Below are positions 13,401 through 25,470 of a DNA stretch of 64,000 bases, piece after piece. The stretch lies in contig JH720314.1 in NCBI GenBank assembly GCA_000231825.2, forward strand, positions 682,001 through 746,000. The letters run 5' to 3'. Made by a program: the position numbers and the translations under genes. Each line of letters begins with the position of its first letter. Within the stretch, counting starts at the first letter, position 1. Below the pieces are notes generated by a model. That model had not been told where the DNA came from. It saw only the letters and a program-made list of their open reading frames with translations, and did not search any database. Origin of the DNA: Tetrahymena elliotti 4EA (Eukaryota > Ciliophora > Oligohymenophorea > Hymenostomatida > Tetrahymenidae).

Positions 13401-15063
13401 ATTAAATATTTATGAATAAAATCTATGGTATTTAATTAAATGAATTTTTTTTCTTATTTTTGATATAAATTTAAGAAATTTTCTAAATTTTCTATTACCT
13501 TAGTTTTTGGGAACAATATCTCCATATCCCAGAGTAATCATCGTCACAACTGCCCAGTAAAAGCTAGTAATGTAATAATCTGCTATTGTAGCTTATGTAG
13601 CATCTATTGCACTCATCCATGTAACTTTTTCTCCTTATTCTTTCCCAATAACTCCTATTTTATGCCATACGCATGCAATATAGTGAGCAAAAATAATGAT
13701 AAAAAATATAAGCTTGAATAGCTCCATACAACTAGCAATTTTCCCCCTAAATTAAAATCTTTCGTCTATTTCTCTCAATATTTAAAAAATATCATATGTC
13801 CTAAATACAATTACTAGATCTGTATATTAATCAGTATGCAAGCCAATCAAATAAAGAATTAAAAATATAATATCTTTTCTTTATAAAAATTAATTCTTAA
13901 ATATTAATTCTATGTAAGAATAATAGTTTGTTACATTAGCTTCCCTTTAGTGTAATCTATAAAAATAATCCTCTTTTTAGTTATAATAAGACCCTTTCTG
14001 TAAATCGCTGTTGTATTGATTGATAAATAAAAATAAGAGTTTTCAAGATATTCTTCATAAATAATTAAGTAACCTGTGAAAAAAGTGAGAAAAATTTCTG
14101 AGATAAAAGCAATCTAAGGCAAATAGTAAACAAAATAAAACAAATTTGATACTTCATAAATATCAAAAGAGTATTTAAATGGTATATAAACTACGTTAAT
14201 TGCTATTATAATCAATAGAAAGCTTATCCATATCAGTCTTATTAATGAATTCTTAAATTTTTACAAAAAAAAAAATTTAATTTAATAACGTTCATAAAAT
14301 ACAAATTAATTTTACAGGATAAATCAATAATGTCATATGATTTAGCTTGAGGGTGCTAATAATCATATTAAACTTTTTCCATATTTAAGAATCTATTCAA
14401 TAAAAATCATAATATTATTATTTTAAAAATATTTTTAATGTTAAAATTAACTAGTATAAAAGCTTACTTGTTAGTTTATGATAAATTTTATCAAAAACAG
14501 AAGGAGCCTATTTAAGAATAAAAAGAACATGATATTTGTATCCAGTGTAGTCTTAATCTTTATAAAAACTAAATAATATTTACCTCTCCTGAAAACATTT
14601 CTTTTAAAAAATAGTATCTGTAGTCACTTGATTTATCTTTTATAATTTTAAATTGGGAATTACCCATTTCTTTAAATCTAATCAAAGAACTCATTGCTTT
14701 GATCCTACGAATAAATTTGGCAACATAAAAAGTAGAAAATGTTAAAACAGTCTTTTCATCTTTAATCACACATTCTTTTCTCAAAAATGAAAGCTTTTTA
14801 TCTGATGATTTTAGCCTTCTATTATTATCTAATTCCATTTGTTTGAATTCTTCTAGTTGATCATTTTCATTCATTATTAATGACTTTGTGTTTACTTAAT
14901 GTTATGCTTGGATTTCAACAATATTTCCATGCGATGTTATGCTCTCTTTGTTATGTTTGAATATACTCGTTTCATAAGCATTCATATTCTATGATTAAAA
15001 AACTTCATTGATAGAATTTGTGCTTTGCTTGAAAGTTTTTTGTTTGGTGAATTCCACATTCAT
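10474..15063 (-). CDS. Cyclic-nucleotide-binding-domain K+ channel (EAG/CNG type), paralogue 2
   Basis: Predicted voltage-sensor K+ channel. ATG at 15063 gives MNVEFTKQKTFKQSTNSINE and runs in frame through the conserved ciliate N-terminal block (FYVAKFIRRIKAMSSLIRF, SSDYRYYF) to GGAGAG. Phase-checked introns are 14508-14583, 14393-14467 and 14252-14315; several more follow around 13930-13870, 13500-13400, 12930-12780 and 12600-12570. S1 is IWISFLLIIIAINVVYIPF. The pore has YWAVVTMITLGYGD at about 13560-13515. The C-linker and CNB domain lie at 13380-12600, and the Cys/His cluster HKCVSCNSFTHTLRNC at about 12520-12470. The low-complexity tail ends at TGA 10476-10474. It is about 25% shorter than its neighbour because the tail is shorter. 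Both genes share NSLI(K/R) at the S1 intron junction, so they come from a tandem duplication. A run of eight G (11037-11044) lies in the tail. Confidence 0.85.
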
Positions 15064-15866
15064 TTAACTTATCAATTTTTATATATGTTTTACTTAAATT
15101 CTTTATGATTTAGATAAAAACAATATTTCAAAAAAAATCAATAAATCTAGTTAGTTCAAGCTTAATAATAATTAAAGCAAATATTAAACATAAAAAACAA
15201 TTTGCTGAAATGGAGGGATGAAGTTAAATTGTCTTTTGAATCTCCCTAGAAAGATTCAAAAATAAATAGAAGTAAATAAATAATCATCCAAATCCATCAA
15301 TTCTTGAGTAATCTTTAAATGATATTTTCTATTATTAGTTTGGATTCTTTTTATTGAAATTTTTTAATTAGTAAAGTAAATTTACAAATTAATTCAAATT
15401 GTAAATAAAGCTTGCATTTGATATTTATAATTTTTTCAAGGACTATTAATTAACAATGTATCTTATCTTTTAATTAAAATTCAAAGAAGTCGCTAAAGAA
15501 TATTTTCAATTATTATAAATTAAGTAAGTTATCACAAAAAGTTAAAATATTTTAAAATTAGTTTAACAATTAAATAAAATAATTTTTTTATTATTTTTAA
15601 AATAACTTAAATTAAATAATATTTAATAATATAGAATAAATTTAACAAAGATTGTATTATTTATAGAAAGATTTTCAAATTTTACTGGTTTTTAATATTT
15701 ACAAATGTTGATTGGGTATTTGATAAACAAACCACATAAAAATAGATAGAAAATATTATTATTGATTATTATATAGATTTTTTTTAATTAAAAATAGATA
15801 GAAAAATCATTAAGGATATTATAATAATTCAAAAAAAAAAAATAAATCAACCCAATTTTCTAATAT
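15064..15866. other. Divergent intergenic region
   Basis: About 800 bp between the divergent starts of the channel gene (-) and the secreted-protein gene (+). It is extremely A+T-rich with many A- and T-runs, and should carry both promoters. I see no coding frame. Confidence 0.6.
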
Positions 15867-16735
15867 ATGAAGAAATTAATAACACTTTTGTTAGCCACAT
15901 CCATATTAGTTTGTGCTACTGATATACACAGAGATATTCTTACTATTGAAGATTCTTATATTCCAGTGCCTAGCGGTATATTGAAGTAAGATGAAGTATT
16001 TGCTATTGATTTTGGAACTATTTTTAAATGCTAAGAAGATTTATCTCAAAAAAACAATTAATTGTCTTAAGAACTAATCTAAAAAGGCTTAACTGAGTGC
16101 GATTTACTTAACTCAATAACTGAAAATAAAGAATAAAGAAACATTGATTAAGGTAAAATGAAGGTATGTTTGAAAAGGTTATTTTAAAACTAAGAAAGTT
16201 AAGAATATAAAGCTTTCTATAGTTATGTAGATTGCATTGTTAAGGATACTGTAGATAAGTATAACATCGACTAAGTATCAAATTCTGCATAGGTATCAAG
16301 TGACTCATAATAGATTGCTAAGGGTTTCTAGCAAATCCAAGATGAATGCTCAAGCTAGCTATTTAGATTTGATGATGAAAATGTTATTGAATTTTTTGGT
16401 GAACTTGATGCTAATTGCTTGTCTGAAAAAAATGATGTTTATGTAAGAATGAGAGTGCTTGAAGATGCAGAAAAATAATTCAATAAATTACTTAACTGTG
16501 TTGATTAGATATAATCAAATAATATTGAAGGAAAAAAACTAATTAGAAACTATATTACTTGCCAATAAGAAAATTTCATTCCATAAACTAAAAAAATATC
16601 AGCTGAGTACTTTATTTGAAAGATCTAGTCTTTCTTTTTTTAAAATGTTGATATTGATATTTACATTTTAAATATTTTAACAGATAAGGACATCCTTGTG
16701 GATCTTAAGGCTCTGGAGCATCTTGTGTATACTGA
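15867..16735 (+). CDS. Secreted cysteine-rich protein
   Basis: ATG 15867 gives a clear signal peptide (MKKLITLLLATSILVCA, cleavage probably after the Ala-Cys-Ala region), so the product enters the secretory pathway. The mature part is helical and polar, with a Cys about every 15-30 residues (FKCQED, LTECDL, MKVCLK, VDCIV, DECSS, ANCLS, LNCVD, ITCQQ). I prefer a model with one intron, 16607-16683 (GTACTT...TTTTAACAG). It splices into a G+C-richer final exon encoding EQGHPCGSQGSGASCVY and TGA 16733-16735 (263 aa). Reading through the intron instead gives a stop at 16617-16619. The pattern resembles the C-terminal domain of the acidic protein at 37187-38888. I do not recognise the family. Confidence 0.75.
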
Positions 16736-17806
16736 AACTAATAAAATAGAATATATTATTATTTCGTAAAATATTTTTTGATGTTCATTTTTTATGTTTT
16801 TATCAAAATTTATGATGTAATGAATCAATTAATCAAATAGTAACATATGTAGAAATAATTACAATATTAATACAGATTGCTAAAATTGATAAGAAGATTT
16901 TCTGATATTTTAATTCACTTAATTTATATTTTATAAGATCGATGACAATTATGAGGAAAAATTAGAAAAATCTTGACTAATCCGTTTTTAAAAAAATATT
17001 ATTGTATCATTCATCCATTAGTTATTTTTTAAGATCTCGATAATAATACTACTACAAAGTTCTCTTAAAATAAATCTAAAGAGAGTTCTAGTGAATTCTT
17101 AGATTATAGGATTTATAAAAGCTAATAGGAAAAATATTTAGAGGGAGGATAAATTCCTATAAGTTTTTATGAAAATAGTATCATTATTGATGAAATTTAA
17201 CTGATGTTTAGTACAATTCTAAGATCAAATGGAAAAAGATTAATAATAAATAAATAAACTGATCTTACCTTATATCTACTTATCAAACTTTAACATCTCT
17301 TAAAGAGTTTATTTAACTTTTAGGATTTTTATTAAATTTTCTAAGTAAATATTTTAATTTTTATGTAATTAATAAATCAATTATTTCTTTTTATTTTATT
17401 ATTAAATTATTTTTGAATATTTTAAATATTAAATAATTTTTATTTAATGTGAGAATAATCAAAGAAATTGGATTGATAATTTTTATGAAGTAGCCTCTCA
17501 CTAAAAAAGTGAATAAGATTAATGCATTGTTTTGTATTTATTTTTTAATTTTCTTATTCTCAAAATATTTTTTATTTTTCAAGTTTTGATAAAAAATTAA
17601 AAATTTATTTTAAACAAATATTGTTGGTTTTAAATTAATCTTAATCTTAGTTTATTTAGATAAATTACTTATAAAAATCTGATAATAAAGAAGATTGCTA
17701 AACTAATATTATTGTCTGTTTAAATTTTGCATTTTTTGATGAATTTTAAGTTAAAATAGTGGATATAATAAATTTTTGAAAATTTAAATTATTTATTTTT
17801 TTAGAG
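16736..17806. other. Intergenic region with one exon-like stretch
   Basis: Mostly A+T-rich spacer. The part at about 17031-17290 (after a TTTTTTAAG) is open on the plus strand and coding-like (DLDNNTTTKFSQNKSKESSS, EGGQIPISFYENSIIIDE). I cannot connect it to a start codon or to neighbouring exons, so I do not call it a gene. Confidence 0.35.
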
Positions 17807-19448
17807 ATGGATTTACTATCAGAAGAAGAAAAATAGCTTATCAAATTTTTTGAGAAAAAAGTATAAAGTGAAAGTCTCAACTACTAAAGTAGTCACAGAT
17901 AACACTAAGGCTAGAATAATAATGAATAGATTAGTAGAGATTTTGAAGACAGAAATTAAAATTCATTTTAAAGGTATTCCTAAATGTTTGGTTCAGATGT
18001 GAATTAAGAGTTTGATTACAATCCTAAGTATGCAAACCAATTTACAAACTCATATGAAAATTAAGAAAATGTTGAAAAATAAGATCAAAGGTTATAAAAG
18101 TATTTTTAACAGCCATAAAAAAGTCTAAATCCTGTGATATTTAATGGTAGATAATAAATAACTTTTCAATTTATATTAAATTTATTTTTAAAATAAGGTG
18201 ATGATAAAAGTAGTAATTATGCAGACAACAACTCTCATAATTCTAAGACTAATTCTTCTTTTAACTCCTATTAGTAAAATAAACAATAAAACTAATCAGA
18301 TAAACAAGTACCATAATCAAAACCTTCCTTAGCATAAAAATATTAAAAATAGCATTAAAATGATCAAGTTTTGTATAGTTATGATATTTAAAGCAATATT
18401 AACCAATAAAATAATAGTAAAAATATATTAGAAGAAAATAAATTTTCATAAAGAGATTTGAATTCTTTTACATTTAAGCCACCTACATCTATGCAATAGA
18501 AAGAAACACAAAGAAAAAATAAATAAGAATCAATAGCTAAAAATGAGGAAAAAAAAATTAAAAATACCTCAAAAAAAGATTTATCAGTGAAGAAAAGTAA
18601 ATAAGGAGATTAGCAAGGATGTTTAAAAAAAAACCATAATAACTCAGACATAAAACAAGGTCAGAAAATTAATACTACTCGTCCCTAAAGTTCAAGAATA
18701 CAATAAAAATCAATAAAAAATAACTCATTTGTTTACCAATCTGAGAATTAAAATTCTAGTAATAGGATAATAAATAAAACTCCTTTATAAATGTATAAAA
18801 ACAAGTCATAAATATCTAGTCAAGAATACTCTTCTAAAATAAAAGCTCAAAAAGATGAAATATAAATTCAAAACAACAGCTCAATGAATAAATAATCTTC
18901 AAATAAAAAATCAGATTCAAAACTTAAGAAAGCAAGGTCAACTTCTTTGTTTGTCTCAAATAAAATAAACCAAAATAATTTTATAAAGAAAGACTCTAGT
19001 AAAGATAAATTAGAAAGTGTGAGAAAGAGATCTAATAGCAAATCAAAAAGGTCATACTCAATTACTAATACTTAATCCAATAAATAATTAAAATCTGAGA
19101 AAGTAGGTGCATCTTCATCTTCCTTTATGAAAGGAATTTCTTGTACAAATGATATTAATTAGAAGGAACTCACACAGCTATCAACCTAGTAAAATTTCTT
19201 TTAAATTTAAAAATCAAAGAATTAATAATAAAAATAAAATAAATAGTGAAGTCTTTTCATAATTCCTAAATGTACTTGAATAAAATCAAGAAGAAAGAGA
19301 AAGTATAATGATAAAAGTAATAGAAAATCATATTATAGATTGCAAAGAGTTTAAATAGAAAATTCTTAACATTGTGAAAGAGCAAGCTAATTATAACACT
19401 TTTAAAAGTAAAAACTCTTATTCAGTAAGAGGGAATGTTTAAATATGA
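17807..19448 (+). CDS. Asn/Gln/Ser/Lys-rich low-complexity protein
   Basis: ATG 17807 starts MDLLSEEEKQLIKFFEKKVQ. Exons are 17807-18146, 18198-19188 and 19247-19448; all phases agree and give 510 residues, with TGA at 19446-19448. The second intron (19189-19246) was chosen because the frame would otherwise end in poly-Gln/Lys, whereas splicing joins STYEVFSQFLNVLEQNQEER, a plausible amphipathic helix. The centre is disordered and full of Asn, Gln, Ser and Lys, with basic Ser-rich stretches such as RKRSNSKSKRSYS that could be phosphorylation sites. Only the two ends look folded. No family is recognised. Confidence 0.75.
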
Positions 19449-19971
19449 ATGAAATAAAAAAGATTCATCACAAAAAATAATTTATTTTGAAAAAGAATTA
19501 AAACTGTATTTAGAATAAAAATGTACAAATAGATAGATAATATATAATTTAGCTTGAATTAATTGAAGTAATTTATTAAATAAGTAAGAATTAAAAATTT
19601 AAATAGAAAAAGATTATGTCATCAATTGATACTATTCATATTATTATAAGCCTATAGGCAACAATTAACTGATTAAATTGCATTGATTGATAATTAATCA
19701 ATTTTATAATTTCAATATTTATTTATTTATTTTGAAACATCTCACTCATTGTTAGTTAGTTATTGAGTAAGTTAATCATTAATTTATTTCGTTAATAACC
19801 AACTTTATCTAAACTTTGTTTAAAGATTCAATTAATTCTCAACTTATGCTGTTTGTGTATGTAGTGTGAATCCATTCTAATTTATTCTTTCACTCATCTT
19901 AAGCCTTAGGAACATAAACGACATCTTACTTTTTAGCTATATAAATATTTTATTAAAAACAATTAATTAAC
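19449..19971. other. Convergent intergenic region
   Basis: About 520 bp between the 3' ends of two convergent genes. It contains a perfect 7-bp inverted repeat, ATTGATT (19682-19688) and AATCAAT (19696-19702), around a 7-nt loop. The hairpin is A+T-only and weak. No gene is seen. Confidence 0.5.
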
Positions 19972-21854
19972 TCATCTAAAAAAATAATAAAAATGAATTT
20001 TACGTCTATTGTTTCTTTATTCTTTTTAGAAATTACGGTTTTCGTCATTGTTATTATTGTTATTGGGTTCATCATTGTTAAATCTTTGGTTTCCTTTGTA
20101 ATTATTATTGTAATTCTTGTTAAAGGTCTTTTTCTGTTAATAATTTCCAGAACTATTCTCATCCCTGTTTTGGTTTTTATTGTTGTAATGAGATTACCCT
20201 TTTTCTTCATTAAATCGTTTATTTCTTTCTCTGTAGTTTTATTGTTGTTCTTGGTTTTAATTAACACCTTCTTCTCCCTCTTTATTCTAATTATTATAAT
20301 TTCCTTAACGTTCCTTGTTATAATAGTTTTAGTTGCCGCCTTATCTATTTTTATGGAAATTTTCTCCATTATTGTTTCTGTAACCTTGATTATTTCTATA
20401 ATTGTTATTCTTGTAAGGTCTATCCTAGTTTTATTGTTGTTGAGTGCTTGCTTCATTATCTTCGTCCTAAATCACTCTATTCTTATTAACATTGAAAAGA
20501 ACTTTTTCCTCTCTTACATTATCTACTCTTTCTTATTGTTAATTTGTCTGAATATCGGTCTTTTGAATTTTGTCTTCATTTTGCTAGTGGTTAGCTTAAT
20601 TTGTTTCTGCATTTTAATGATTGTTTCTAGCATTACCCTAATCTCTTGGTTCATGTTTTCTATCATAATTTTTGTTGTTCAATCTATTACCTTCATTATC
20701 ATAATTATTCTTGTAATTTCCTTAATTTCTATTTCTGTTATAGTTGTTGTTTTCATCCCTATTGTTAAATCTAGGTCCATCTTCTCTATTTTAGTTATCG
20801 TTATTGTTGTTGAACCTATCTTCTTTGTTGTTAAATTTATTATTTTTGTATTAAAATTTTTCATCTTTGTTGTTAAATCTGTGATTGTCATCTCTGTCAT
20901 TCTAATATCTACCATTGTTATTCTATCTATAATTATCTTAGTGTTAGTAGTTGCTGTTTCCATGCTTATTATGGTAATCTTTATTTCTTTATCCTTGCTA
21001 TGAATGTTGTTGGCGATCTTTTTCATTTAATTATCTCTAATCCTAATTGCTATAAAAAAAAAATTTTAATTTTTGGACAATGGATTATTTATTATTTAAA
21101 TACCTTTTATCATCAACTTTTTCTTTAGCTTCAGGTACCTTTTAATTTATTTCTAAAAAAATATTTAAGCAAATAAAAAGGAGAATAAACTTTATTTTAC
21201 TATCTTATTCTTATTTGACGATATCTTATAAATTAGGTGTTTCATCATCGGAGGGTTCATAAACGTCGTTTTCTTTTTGTATGTTTTTCATTCTACCAGT
21301 ATTCACTGTATAACTAGCTACACCACCTAGAGTTTCCTCAGGCTTAGATTCAATTACTTTAGGAGGATGAACTAGAATTATTTTCAATAAGAATAACTTA
21401 ATTACTTGCTTGTTCTTTGAAAAAATAAAAATGATTATTTTATTTTAAAAATTACCTTCTTTTGAGTCCCAATCTTCCCAACCATTACCTTATGCTTCCT
21501 ACTTGGTTTGGTCATTTAAGTTTTTTTGGCTAAAAGTATCCTTGGTAGGTAATTAGAAACCTTCATCGTCATCTTCTTATCTGATATTCCTAATATTAGT
21601 AATGGGCTTTGGCTTAAAATTTTCATTTCTGTCCTTTCTTTTATCATTGTAAGTATTATATGGCTTGTAATTAGGATTTGCACTTGATTTCTACTAAGAT
21701 TAAACATAATTTGCTCCTTTTTGAAATAAAAACTAAGTTATATAAATCTAAAATATGAATGACTAAATAAAGTACTACTCGAGCCATCATTCTATTTGTA
21801 GTTAGTGTGGAACTTTTTCTCTCCTTAATAGTTTTTGCCTTAATTGTTATTCAT
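19972..21854 (-). CDS. Asn/Gln/Arg-rich (RNA-binding-like) low-complexity protein
   Basis: ATG 21854 starts MNNNQGKNYQGEKKFHTNYK. Exons are 21854-21776, 21716-21456, 21371-21201, 21152-21104 and 21049-19972; all phases agree and give 545 residues. The N-terminal part has a more ordered block (GNGWEDWDSKE, then EETLGGVASYTVNTGRMKN, and an acidic YEPSDDE). The last exon is almost entirely Asn, Gln, Arg, Asp, Tyr and Gly repeats (RFNNKD, NYNNN, YRNNNG). Such composition is usual for RNA-binding or granule proteins, but I see no RRM or other catalytic domain, so the role is inference. The opposite strand carries a long hydrophobic open frame that is only a mirror of the Asn/Gln codons. Confidence 0.8.
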
Positions 21855-23059
21855 TTTCTTTTTGAATGAAATGTGTTTATGTGTATGTTTATTAATATAT
21901 TTAATTATATTGAGTATTGCTTTTTTTAACAAAATTTGTATTTTTTAGAGTTTTGAATTATTATCTAATATTAATTAATATACAAAAACTTCCCAAAACT
22001 ATTCACTTAACAATCAACCTCTTTTGCCATTTAATTTTACTAAATCTCTGTAAATTTTGAATTTTTTGTATGCAAATTACAAATGATTCATTATTCCTCC
22101 ATTATTTTTTTAACTTTTTAAAACACTAAACTATATTTAGCATCAAAAAAACAATTAAAATCGATGATATAGATATTTTATATTACACGTTTTCTCTCTT
22201 AATCTTTTAAATTTCTAATAAATATTCTTCTGAAAATAATATTTTCATTGTCTATACTATATCATTTGTTAATTATTTTAAATCTTGTATTTACAATTAT
22301 TTCTTTTTAATTGGTAAGTATATTTGTTTAAAAATATCTAATTTTTTAATTCAAACTAACAAAAAACCTTCTTAAAAAGTATTCTACACAAATATTAGAT
22401 TCAATTTGTTGAGTTTACCTTAACCTAATCTTTATAAAAAACATGTCTAAAATATCTCACAAATTTAAAATTTTTTTATTTTCTTTACAAATTATAAATA
22501 ATACATTTCAAGGAATAGTTATCATAATTTAAATACAACAAAAATTAATTTATAAATTCCTTCCATATATTTCTCTCAATTTTAATTTTATTTTTTAAAT
22601 GTTATTTTATATTACCATTATTAATGTTTAGTAGAATTACACAAATTTTTAACAAATCAAGTTTATCTTAGCTCTTTACATAAAAACTTACTTTTAAATA
22701 TTTTTGTAGAGCTTACAATTTAGCAATTCAAATAAAATTTATGAATAGCACTAAGTTGTTTTAATTAGTTGAATTTGTTGATGAAATAAAAACTATTAAA
22801 TTTATAAATAGTTTGATAATTTTTTTATTATTATTTCTTTTATTTTTTTAAAAAAATTAATTTCATTAAAATAATAAAATAAGCTTTGAAAATATTTCAA
22901 AAAAGAAGATTTGATTCAGAGAAAATACTAAAGAAATAATATTTGGATGTTAATTGAATTAATTTCTATTTGAATAATTTAATTTTTGTTGATATTATAT
23001 GTGATTAAGATAAATTATTTATTTATTATAATTTAAAGAACTATTAGTATTAAAAATCA
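21855..23059. other. A+T-rich intergenic region
   Basis: About 1.2 kb upstream of the Asn/Gln-rich gene and downstream of VPS2, with TGA dense in all frames. Positions 22010-22024 match 12 of 15 bases of the Tetrahymena chromosome breakage sequence as I recall it; I do not regard this as functional. No gene is seen. Confidence 0.55.
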
Positions 23060-24030
23060 TCATTTTTATAAAGCATTTAATCTGTTTTCAAAGTCATCAT
23101 TGTCTTTATCAGCTGCAACTTATTGCCCATTAAAAATTTTCTATTTATTTATAAAAGATTATTCTTTTATCATTATATATTTATTAAATAAATTTACTTG
23201 TCCACCATTTCCACCGCCTCCGACATTCTTTTCCATTTAATCGATAAGTTAATCACAAGCTTCATCTCCCATATCATCTTCGTCTTATGCCATGATATCT
23301 TAGATTTATTCTATATTAAAAATAGAAATTTAGTTGATTGGTATATTTTAATATAAAAACAAAAATATGGTTATTTAGTTACCTTGCATGACATTTTATT
23401 TTTCGCATTCCATGTTAAAAGTTTCTATTGCCATTTAAACATTCTTAATATCTATAGCTTAATTTCCTGCTTTCATAACATCACCCATTCCTTTCATTAT
23501 ATTAACTAAAGTTTCAGTGGTAGCAGCAGTATTTAATCTAATGATATAATAAAAATTTAACATATTTGCCTAACATAAAATATTTAAAAAGTTTATTACT
23601 GGAATAATACATCTCCTAATTAAGCATCTAATCTCTTATATTTGGTAATCATTCCTTAAGTTTTGATTAATTATTAAGCCAATATTCTAATTGTAGCCTA
23701 GTTGATATTAAAGTAAAATTGTTTCATTCTGATTAAAATCTGTTGATAAAATGTAAGCGGATTAAAAAATTACTCTAGGTTCTTTCTTTTTAATTAAATT
23801 TTCCATGTCTTATTTAATTTTTCTTTGATTTTATTCAAGTTTCATAATTTCTCTAGAGAAATCTCTTCTTAGTCTATTGATTGAGCGACTAAATTCCTTG
23901 ACCATTTCTAATTTAGATATCATTATTTTTATGATTACAAAAACTGTTTTGGTATCTAAATTTTAAATGTACCTTTGACAGTCTTTGGTGGGGGAGGAGG
24001 AGGTTGAGGAACGCTTTTCTTTTATCCCAT
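23060..24030 (-). CDS. VPS2: ESCRT-III subunit Vps2/CHMP2-like
   Basis: Membrane-remodelling ESCRT-III protein acting at endosomes and in scission. ATG is at 24030 (MGQKKSVPQPPPPPPKTVK). Exons are 24030-23973, 23907-23774, 23697-23600, 23537-23383, 23310-23198 and 23140-23060, giving 212 aa, the usual CHMP2 size. The basic helix 1 region reads FSRSINRLRRDFSREIMKLE. It is followed by KKKEPRATIRILAQQLIKTQ, aligned with the Vps2 helix 2. The third intron position (23698-23773) was picked because it restores this spacing. The acidic region DEDDMGDEACDQLIDQMEKN precedes a C-terminal DFENRLNALQK, a good MIM1 motif for binding the Vps4 MIT domain. An oddity is the proline-rich leader (PPPPPP) and a GGGGNGG linker. 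Confidence 0.87.
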
Positions 24031-25470
24031 TTTTACTTATTAGAATTTTTATTTTTTACTTATTTGGTTTAGCTAAATTTTTTTAGATAAATTATTATAA
24101 GATATTTCTTTCAAGTACTTTTGTATTTATAAAAATTTTTTCTGAGTGAGAGTTAATAAGAAGCTTTTAGTATATTTTATTAATAAATAGCTATTCTTGA
24201 TAAGGCAATCTTATTAAATCATCAATTATAAAGAGTTTATGGATAAAAAAATCACTCATATTAAGGGTCTATATTATACTATTTTCTGATCAGTTCAAGC
24301 AAATTTTAAATTTTTTTAAAATAGACAATTTCAAAATTTATTCTATTTTTAATTTTTAGTTAAATTTTTAATTTTCAAATTAATTCTAAACAAATTTTAA
24401 AATTATTTACTCCTTCATCTTTTTAAATTGCTCATAACTTATTTTTCAAATAAAATACTAAATTTTTTTAATTTAATTTGAGTTAATTTCTTTGCTAAAT
24501 TCAAATAATTTTAGTAAAAATGACTTTGCATGAAAATGACTAAATAGTTTAAAATTATTTCATTAAAAATGTAATTCCTACATTGAAAAATTTAATATTA
24601 AAATGATTAAGAAAAGGAAATGTTTATTATTTCAAAATGGAATTTTAAAAATAGTAAATATCAATAAATTTTGAATTGACTTTTATTTAATTAAAATAGA
24701 AATCTTTAAAAATATTATTACTAATAAAAGTCTATATTAATTTCTTAATCTTTTTTAGGATTAAAAAAAACAATAAATTCTTAAATTAAAATTAAAACTT
24801 CTAAAAAATGAGCATTATCCCATGAAATATGAAGTAAATATTCATTTTAAATTATTTTGAGGTAATATATCAAAAATAAATAATTTAAGAAATAATTTAT
24901 GATGAATGAATTTTCAAATAAAACAAAATTTTTCAGAATATTTTTTTTTTCTAAAACAAATTTTTATCACAAGAACAAGAGAAATAATTTTTACTTAAAA
25001 AAATGACTTATGATTGGGGTAAATAAAGAAAGAAAAAATATTTTATTTATGATTATTAATTAATTTACTTTAGCAATTGTAATTGAGAATAATGGAGATA
25101 ACTTTAATACAATTAAAAGTTTGCATTAAAACAATAAATAATAAATTGATTATGAATTTAATAAAGAAGTTGAATTATAATGAAAAAAATAAACATTTTG
25201 AAGTTCCCTTCATTAAAGAAGTGTTAAAGCAGAATCTTGTTTAAAAATGATTGCTGATATTGAAATAAATATCTGAAAGTAAAAGAAGATTTGATAGTAA
25301 CAAAGAAATGAATTAATAATTGAAAAGAATAAAAAATAATAATGAAAGATTAATAATAAAAGACTAAATACAATTAATAAAAAATTATTTGATTAATCTA
25401 AAAAATAATAAGAAAAGATAGGAAAAAAAATCAAAATCATTAATTAGATAGATTAAGAAATAAAAAGGAA
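24031..25470. other. Divergent intergenic region
   Basis: About 1.4 kb between VPS2 (-) and NDUFS1 (+). It is very A+T-rich with many homopolymer runs and TGA in all frames. It should hold both promoters; no conserved element is recognised. Confidence 0.6.

Noticed and set aside
14569..14874. Separate 101-residue minus-strand gene
   Set aside because: It is an internal part of the first exon of the channel at 10474-15063; the frame continues upstream to ATG 15063 and splices at 14583.
19993..21003. 336-residue plus-strand open frame rich in Ile, Val, Phe and Leu, like a membrane protein
   Set aside because: It is the exact antisense of the Asn/Gln/Arg codons of the spliced minus-strand gene at 19972-21854. 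Asn AAT/AAC and Gln CAA/TAA read backwards give ATT, GTT, TTG and TTA, so the hydrophobic content is a mirror effect.
22010..22024. Near match (12 of 15) to the Tetrahymena chromosome breakage sequence
   Set aside because: The element needs a nearly exact 15-mer and is removed from macronuclear DNA. The mismatches are in the left part and no telomeric repeat is nearby.
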